From: Candidatus Thorarchaeota archaeon
GTDB lineage: Archaea > Asgardarchaeota > Thorarchaeia > Thorarchaeales > Thorarchaeaceae
Length of the DNA: 39,372 bases
Assembly: GCA_016839345.1 (NCBI GenBank)
Contig: JAEOUL010000257.1
Coordinates: 1-39,372 of the forward strand
Direction: 5' to 3'
Shown here: positions 35,401-39,372 of the stretch, in pieces
How the letters are laid out: each line of letters starts with the position of its first letter
Numbering within the stretch: position 1 is the stretch's first letter
Notes under the pieces: model-generated
Databases searched by the model: none
The model's input: the letters and a program-made list of their open reading frames with translations, nothing else
What the model was told of the DNA's origin: nothing
Program-made: the position numbers and the translations under genes

Positions 35401-36876
35401 ATTACACTTGTATCATCACCAGGGTTCTATACAATTGATGTGTCTGCTTCAGCTCAATATGCTGTGACTGCAACAAGTCAGACCGACTTTACAGTACTTC
35501 CGAAAGAGTTTGTCTATCTAGAAATTACGTTTGATGGAGACTTGATTGCGGGTCAATTCATGGAAATCCGTGCGACTTTGAAATCCAATGATACAGACCT
35601 ACCAATTCAAGGTGAAGCAATCCGATTCCAGGTTTCGGTGTATTTTGATAATGGCACAGTCATTCATTACGCAGATGGAACAATGACTGATACAACTAAC
35701 ACTGAGGGTATTGCGACACTTGGTTTCGAGGTCCCATTCGGAAATATTGATAGACTGACTGCAAGTGCGATTTACGATGGTAGTAGAACTAGATGGAATG
35801 TTCAATTGACTGAAGAAACTGGTGTGCAAGTAAGTCCACTATCACTTCTAATAGCATTCTTCATGAGCGAGATTGGCATTTTGATGATTCTTTCCATTAC
35901 ACTCCTAGGAATTGTTGCAACAGGATACAATAGAGCCATCAAACCAAAGAAGAGAGCGGCAAGGAAAGGACTAGAGAACCAGTTACAGATGTTCAAAGAT
36001 CTTGAAACAGTGCAACATTTCATGGCAGTCTATCTTGACCGAGGAACATGCGTCTTCTATCATCCCTTTGCAGAAGACAGGATTCAACCAGATTTGATCA
36101 GCGGATTTATTGCCGCAATTACAAGTGTCTATGGTGAAATCAAGGGAGATGGCGTCCGAGGAACGCTCGAAGAAATCCAGTATCATGGACTTAGGTTGAA
36201 CAGCTACAGTGGTCAGTATATCATTGGCATCCTTATCCTTGGTGGGGAGATGACTCCACTTCTCAGAGAGAGATTACAGTTCTTTGTTGAACTATTCGAA
36301 AACCAATATGATGCTGACCTTGACGGGTGGACAGGAGTTGTTGATTGTTTTGATCCTGAATGGGTAGTATCAACACTGAATTCAGCCTTCAATTATGCAT
36401 GGCATCTACCACATAGGTTTGGACCAACTCAGAAGGTGACAAAAGTAGATGCAAGGATCCTTGATTATATAGCAGCAGTCAGAGATGAGAGAGGTGAGTT
36501 TTACATCAGGAATCTCCTTACTCCTCTTGCTGAGATGTTAGACAAGACTGAAGCACAAATCCTAGACAGACTTCTCTATCTTCAAGATAGAGGTGTGATA
36601 GTACCAATTGGAATTCAGACAATTCTCCAGAGACAGGGTCTTGCCTTGGTGGATGGAACAGACGAATTTCTGACCCCTGTTGAACCGGAGGAAATAGAAG
36701 AGCTAGAATATGAGCTACCTGTACCACCTGATGAGGAGATAGAACCATTGGAGGAACCCTCTGAAGAGCCCCCACAAGAATCTGAAGTGGATGAAATGGA
36801 GGCTTTTGTCCAAGACGTTGAGTCAATTCTTCAGGCTGAAGCAGAGAAGGAGAAAGAGAAGGAAGAAGAGGAGTAA
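32443..36876 (+). CDS. Receptor-like surface protein: Ig-like ectodomain, membrane helix, longin-like domain, winged helix, acidic tail
   Basis: A 1477-residue exported protein. Seen: signal segment (about 1-22); an N-terminal region of about 600 residues homologous to the 3066-residue neighbour (QGFYNQ, NYSIYYSTDDY, RGNASF); about five Ig-like repeats (to about 1120); one membrane helix (about 1133-1163); basic KPKKRAARK; a cytoplasmic domain (about 1187-1320) starting MAVYLDRGTCVFYHPF. Then come a winged-helix-like segment (about 1331-1400, KVDARILDYI to LYLQDRGVIVPIG) and a Glu/Pro-rich acidic tail (about 1405-1477). The 1187-1320 domain has the strand-strand-helix-strand-strand-helix order of longin/roadblock proteins, which in Asgard archaea and eukaryotes pair with small GTPases. 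That assignment is from pattern, not search. It is the most receptor-like protein here and probably a partner of its neighbour. Confidence 0.87.
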   Translation: MRKALISLVIVAIMLTFPNVSNQNNIAEQNSESVLNSTPKTAVVLSSAGASGISLPAYQFMSRSLNSLQVDILNTYSDTTLHSGEVDLTSYLIPGWHIYEVSIDVNNFEAAPERETLGVTYENAFFYIQQIGVINYTELSQGFYNQPYDGVLQNYSIYYSTDDYTPATRGNASFIISSNYNTSSAITTPVNMTAHDAAFSWESIQGQSAALDANTIYWAIINGSLLKKAGSPTPTFPKIWWGAEDDGGSFDSFMRLNGVWQLAVLEPLFNYTYIPWNRTSNTPLQFHSSESLSLQANSSAMTSLSWEFTNEVSNITSIILDTNQSVYLEYDLTIWYKKAVTANTKWYSGIPTPNIEWNSTVSITYPYVSGTLNRFLNYTVQSDWFPTDLYNGSTSIVGTNTKYDTTVHCTSMTDGTWILSSSAPNYVTAIDLSDSSDSSPVAGKVSILVDMDIDVTIEDDLSNPMTGGTTNLTVPQASYSPAEIPAVAGLASFSWDISATTTGNGTHSVEVFWTNGTEAGYFVVDLFVFYATTLVADNMFISAFTDNSFDIGVDFDQIFPARGLDDTLADVTYTFGATINASLTPQGGGRWTASGISTAGMKDGFYDLYVYAEGYALENFSLTITVDLTYETQPLNWSWSNTNDIAYIESTNLSVSYRFVNGSRVPYATVNVTFQSQTYPLAWDESTETYWIELHGANFTGVPYNFTLIVNAWKVGHQSQYNDTNWIYVRSATGEVFETDYSPDLDILYIETMTISVSYNFSSSPIIGATVIVTINSTDLRTLEYNPVSMKWEITLEGWNITVGTWSINVTASMDGYTTQYDLVIFYVREDSPILSSSWVGDVETTDYATSEPLTITLTYSNGTPISDATVSFIAFSTFYSLDVGPSGLYTFTVAPNNTRGVESFTVSVVGIGILSSQIALNLTVEATTTIDVVHVSSEYEEWNLTVTVDYEDSVYNEDILDAVVTMTLDGRVYVLSYSGGVYTTEITLVSSPGFYTIDVSASAQYAVTATSQTDFTVLPKEFVYLEITFDGDLIAGQFMEIRATLKSNDTDLPIQGEAIRFQVSVYFDNGTVIHYADGTMTDTTNTEGIATLGFEVPFGNIDRLTASAIYDGSRTRWNVQLTEETGVQVSPLSLLIAFFMSEIGILMILSITLLGIVATGYNRAIKPKKRAARKGLENQLQMFKDLETVQHFMAVYLDRGTCVFYHPFAEDRIQPDLISGFIAAITSVYGEIKGDGVRGTLEEIQYHGLRLNSYSGQYIIGILILGGEMTPLLRERLQFFVELFENQYDADLDGWTGVVDCFDPEWVVSTLNSAFNYAWHLPHRFGPTQKVTKVDARILDYIAAVRDERGEFYIRNLLTPLAEMLDKTEAQILDRLLYLQDRGVIVPIGIQTILQRQGLALVDGTDEFLTPVEPEEIEELEYELPVPPDEEIEPLEEPSEEPPQESEVDEMEAFVQDVESILQAEAEKEKEKEEEE

Positions 36877-36951
36877 TTCCATTCAGTGCGATGACCTCTG
36901 AGCCAAGAACACTTATGTACAACACAAAGACCAAGGAGTTCGTGCACAGCG

Positions 36952-37254
36952 ATGCCATGGGACATCTGTAACTATCATATCATTGACAAGCGCATCCTCA
37001 AGGTCGAAATTTCCATACCTCTGATGGAATTTATCTATCTCAAAATCGATGATGTCAAGGAAGCTTGGTTAGAAATGCTGGGCCAGTTTATTTCTGAGCA
37101 ACCAGGGATAGACATGTCATGGGTGATGGAACCACAGGATGATGATGCACTAGTCACAATAAAAATTGCCAAGATTGGAAGTCTTCCAGAATTCAGCCCT
37201 GAAGAAGCGAAAGGAGCAATCGATGCAGTCGATGCACTGTTTGATAGCGAATAG
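36952..37254 (+). CDS. Small unknown alpha/beta protein
   Basis: A 100-residue soluble protein with no recognised family. Seen: alternating strand and helix sequence (RILKVEISIPLMEFIYLKI, DDVKEAWLEMLGQFISEQ, DALVTIKIAKIG) and an acidic C-terminus (AIDAVDALFDSE). GGAG lies 13 bases before the ATG, somewhat far; a TATA-like ACTTATGTAC near 36911 would give a short leader. Its stop is one base from the stop of the LarA-like gene on the other strand. The compact, even composition argues for a real gene rather than chance. Confidence 0.6.
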   Translation: MPWDICNYHIIDKRILKVEISIPLMEFIYLKIDDVKEAWLEMLGQFISEQPGIDMSWVMEPQDDDALVTIKIAKIGSLPEFSPEEAKGAIDAVDALFDSE

Positions 37255-37255
37255 T

Positions 37256-38566
37256 TTAATGATTCTTAAAGTAGGGTACAGTTCTGATCCCATCATGAAT
37301 GACTGCAATTTTCTTGGTTGAAGCTAGCATACTTTGCGCTACCTCTAGACCTTCCCGGGGATCTCTAACTGAGGTACAATGGAGTCGTTCTTCAACAAGG
37401 GATTTACGAAGCCGACTACAGATGACTAGTTTTCGTGATGATAGGACATTCCAAAGGAACTGAGCCTTTTCAAACCCAACCTCAAATCCAGTTTCAGACG
37501 CAGCAGAAACCTCATCCTCTGAAGAAAACTCTGACACTCCACGAAGGAAGCCTTTGGGACCAATTTCATTGCTACATTCTGCAACTAGAACGATTGCACC
37601 CCCATGCTCAGTCACCTCACAAGCTACATACACACTATCTATAGCCTCGTATAATGACATATCATTAGGAAACCCACCAGCACTGACAATTGCGATATCT
37701 GCTTTACGAGTGAAATCAGCTCTAGCTAGACTCTTTGCAGTGTCAACTCCAGATTCCCAGGAAGAATAAGGACTGCCAGCGTAAATACTTGCAACATTCC
37801 CTTGCCAATCTGTAACAAAATTTGCTACAAAGTCAAGACCACAAAGTTGTGATGCCTCAATCATATCAACACAAGCAGGAGTTGTCATCACAAAAGGACC
37901 AAAATCTTGTATTGTCCTGAGTTTTGCATTTCTCATTATTGTCTTATTCCCAGAAACAAAAGGTAAGACTGACATACGACCTCCAGTCGCTCCAGCAAAT
38001 ACATCAGGTCTAATCTCGCCAAATCCAATCTTCATATCTGCACGTAGAAATCTCTCGTTCACAAACACTGGAGTGGAATTGGTAGGAGTTTCTCCAACCA
38101 GATTGAGATTTTCTTTTAATCGGGGATTGTGAAGAATTAATGAATGACCTCTTGATTCAGGGGATCCTAACAAGTCGTCTATATCGGATGATGGAACTCT
38201 TTGATTTGGACCAATGGGATAGATTATCGTGATATCATCTGGATTGAATGAAAATGTTTCAACGCTGTTCAATAGATGATGTAACAAATTTTGGACCAGT
38301 TCAATGTTTTCAATTTTGTTTACAACTATGGAAATGGAGTTTGCCTCCGCGACCATCTTTGATAGAGGTTGAGAGTCAATAGGGTTTTCAAGAACCCTGA
38401 GGAGTTCAGCAGATATATCCGGGTGAACATCTACAGTCTGTGGTAAGACAAGTTCTGCTGATGTGTCAAGTTCAAGAAGGAGTGATCCCTCTCCATATTT
38501 CAGGTCGACTCTCATCTGTGTACCCTGAAGTCCTGTTATCGACCAACCACTTAAAGTTACCAGCAT
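37256..38566 (-). CDS. LarA-family (DUF2088) lactate racemase homologue lacking catalytic and cofactor residues
   Basis: A 436-residue soluble protein, typical LarA length. Seen: the family opening MRVDLKYGEGSLLLEL, the middle region FAGATGGRMSVLPFVSG-TIM, and a conserved C-terminal domain. Known: in Lactobacillus plantarum LarA, His108 and His174 are the catalytic bases, Lys184 carries the nickel pincer cofactor and His200 binds nickel. Here the spacing is kept exactly, but the residues are Asp188 (RPDVF), Met198 (GGRMS) and Ala214 (TIMRNA), and the first histidine site reads GPNQR. It therefore cannot bind the cofactor in the known way. Inference: a pseudoenzyme or a new activity in the same fold. 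The ATG at 38566 may be replaced by ATG 38515, which matches the family N-terminus better. Confidence 0.85.
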   Translation of the reverse strand: MLVTLSGWSITGLQGTQMRVDLKYGEGSLLLELDTSAELVLPQTVDVHPDISAELLRVLENPIDSQPLSKMVAEANSISIVVNKIENIELVQNLLHHLLNSVETFSFNPDDITIIYPIGPNQRVPSSDIDDLLGSPESRGHSLILHNPRLKENLNLVGETPTNSTPVFVNERFLRADMKIGFGEIRPDVFAGATGGRMSVLPFVSGNKTIMRNAKLRTIQDFGPFVMTTPACVDMIEASQLCGLDFVANFVTDWQGNVASIYAGSPYSSWESGVDTAKSLARADFTRKADIAIVSAGGFPNDMSLYEAIDSVYVACEVTEHGGAIVLVAECSNEIGPKGFLRGVSEFSSEDEVSAASETGFEVGFEKAQFLWNVLSSRKLVICSRLRKSLVEERLHCTSVRDPREGLEVAQSMLASTKKIAVIHDGIRTVPYFKNH

Positions 38567-38602
38567 GAAGTAACCTTCTTATCCTATTCATCAAAGCTCT
38601 AA

Positions 38603-39343
38603 ATGGTTGGCACGATAAAGATGAGAAAATCGGACATGTTGTTGATTCTCTCAGTGACTATTTTGAGTGTTTACTTGGTAATAGGATTCTTTTACCCTAA
38701 TTTGGTGAGTCCGTTTGCTGTAATCTATAACTTGCTTCTGGATTTCTCACTTGTTTTGGGATATCCAGGAGCCTTCATCATATCGTTTCTTGGTAATGCC
38801 ACAATCTTGTTTCCTTTTCCTTATGTGGGAGTTCCCTTCATTCTTGGAGGTCTCACGGATGAAGTCACATCTGCATTTGTCTTTGATCCTTGGATTATTG
38901 GATTAGTTGCAGGTCTGGGAGCCATGATTGGAGAAATGACAGGTTACTTCATTGGTTATGGAGGAGGAATGCTTATCGACCAAAATCAGAGAAACAGATT
39001 CAGGGAGTTCATAGAGAAATATCCGAAAACAACTCCATTCATTCTATGGTTTCTTGCAGCTACACCAATTCCAGATGATGTCCTCATTATCCCTTTAGGA
39101 GCAGCTCGATATCCGTGGTGGAAAGTAGCAGCTCCTCAATTGATTGGTAAAACAATGTTCATGATGGCAATCGCTTGGGCAGGAAGAATTGGACTAGACT
39201 TTGTAGGTACACTGCTTGTAGGAACTGATGCATTAAATCTAGTTTCACGTGTGACGGAGGTTGTTGTATTGCTTTTCGTCATTGTTGCTATTTATCTGCT
39301 TGTTCGAATTGATTGGACTTCGCTAACAACAAAAATAGACTAA
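38603..39343 (+). CDS. VTT/DedA-type (YqaA-like) membrane protein
   Basis: A 246-residue integral membrane protein. Seen: an N-terminal helix (about 12-31), an amphipathic segment with PFPYVGVPFILGG (about 72-84), GAMIGEMTGYFIGYGGG (about 112-128), then the re-entrant-type loop LAATPIPDDVLIIPLGAARYPWW (about 151-173) and two further helices ending with a short cytoplasmic tail. The order and glycine/proline pattern match the SNARE-associated/VTT superfamily (DedA, YqaA, TMEM41/VMP1). Known members move lipids such as phospholipids or polyprenyl phosphates between leaflets. The arginine usual in the DedA loop is replaced by acidic PDD, as in YqaA-type proteins. The substrate is unknown. Divergent from the LarA-like gene with only 36 bases between the starts. 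Confidence 0.72.
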   Translation: MVGTIKMRKSDMLLILSVTILSVYLVIGFFYPNLVSPFAVIYNLLLDFSLVLGYPGAFIISFLGNATILFPFPYVGVPFILGGLTDEVTSAFVFDPWIIGLVAGLGAMIGEMTGYFIGYGGGMLIDQNQRNRFREFIEKYPKTTPFILWFLAATPIPDDVLIIPLGAARYPWWKVAAPQLIGKTMFMMAIAWAGRIGLDFVGTLLVGTDALNLVSRVTEVVVLLFVIVAIYLLVRIDWTSLTTKID

Positions 39344-39372
39344 TTGTGAGAAGCTTCATATTGAGCTCTAAA

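Noticed and set aside
36518..36958. Open frame of 146 codons on the minus strand over the end of the 1477-residue gene.
   Set aside because: It is complementary to the winged-helix and Glu-rich tail coding sequence; the Leu/Pro-rich translation is the expected reverse of Glu-rich codons.
1..39372. Defence island, prophage or insertion sequence.
   Set aside because: No transposase, integrase, capsid, nuclease-effector or toxin-antitoxin signature was recognised, and no terminal inverted repeats or tRNA-adjacent duplications were seen.

Overview
This window reads as chromosomal DNA of an archaeon, most likely an Asgard archaeon (Promethearchaeota), with Thorarchaeia-like lineages the best guess. 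What is seen: TATA-box promoters, purine-rich ribosome binding sites, many TTG and GTG starts, an archaeal DUF2070 membrane protein, a multi-subunit ferredoxin-dependent 2-oxoacid oxidoreductase, very large Ig-like surface proteins, and a cytoplasmic domain that looks like the longin/roadblock modules common in Asgard genomes. The lineage call is inference; no rRNA, ribosomal protein or tRNA gene is present to confirm it.

Layout. 1-2006 (minus): a PadR-type regulator and a truncated ABC exporter, with a cluster of three ATCG-N4-CGAT palindromes upstream. 2148-4595 (plus): DUF2070 membrane protein and flavin prenyltransferase UbiX. 4598-10734 (minus): two adjacent paralogous proteins built of eight alternating zinc ribbons, a small four-helix membrane protein, and an HD-phosphohydrolase homologue without its metal ligands. 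10841-16409 (plus): three tandem M28-peptidase-like, membrane-anchored proteins with calcium-binding TSP3-type repeats; only the third keeps the catalytic residues. 16475-18885 (plus): a translationally coupled pair of unknown soluble proteins. 18895-21413 (minus): porD-porA-porB, followed by a short in-frame membrane-segment tail. 21604-22983 (plus): a nitrilase-family amidase and a small conserved protein. 23112-36876 (plus): two giant surface proteins of 3066 and 1477 residues. They share an N-terminal region, carry Ig-like repeats and cross the membrane once; one ends in a winged helix, the other in a longin-like domain, a winged helix and an acidic tail. 36952-39343: a small unknown protein (plus), a LarA-family protein without its catalytic and cofactor residues (minus), and a VTT/DedA-type membrane protein (plus).

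The most promising unknown biology is the pair of giant surface proteins. Their architecture is that of receptors: a long, probably glycosylated ectodomain, one membrane helix, and a cytoplasmic module of the kind that regulates small GTPases or binds DNA. The second is the pair of zinc-ribbon proteins, whose ribbons alternate at 54 and 62 residues, giving an almost indel-free 116-residue super-repeat. A third theme is decayed enzymes: the HD protein, two of the three M28 proteins and the LarA homologue all keep their fold signatures but have lost catalytic residues, which suggests binding or scaffold roles. There is no gene-free stretch longer than about 200 bases, and I see no CRISPR array, insertion sequence or RNA gene.
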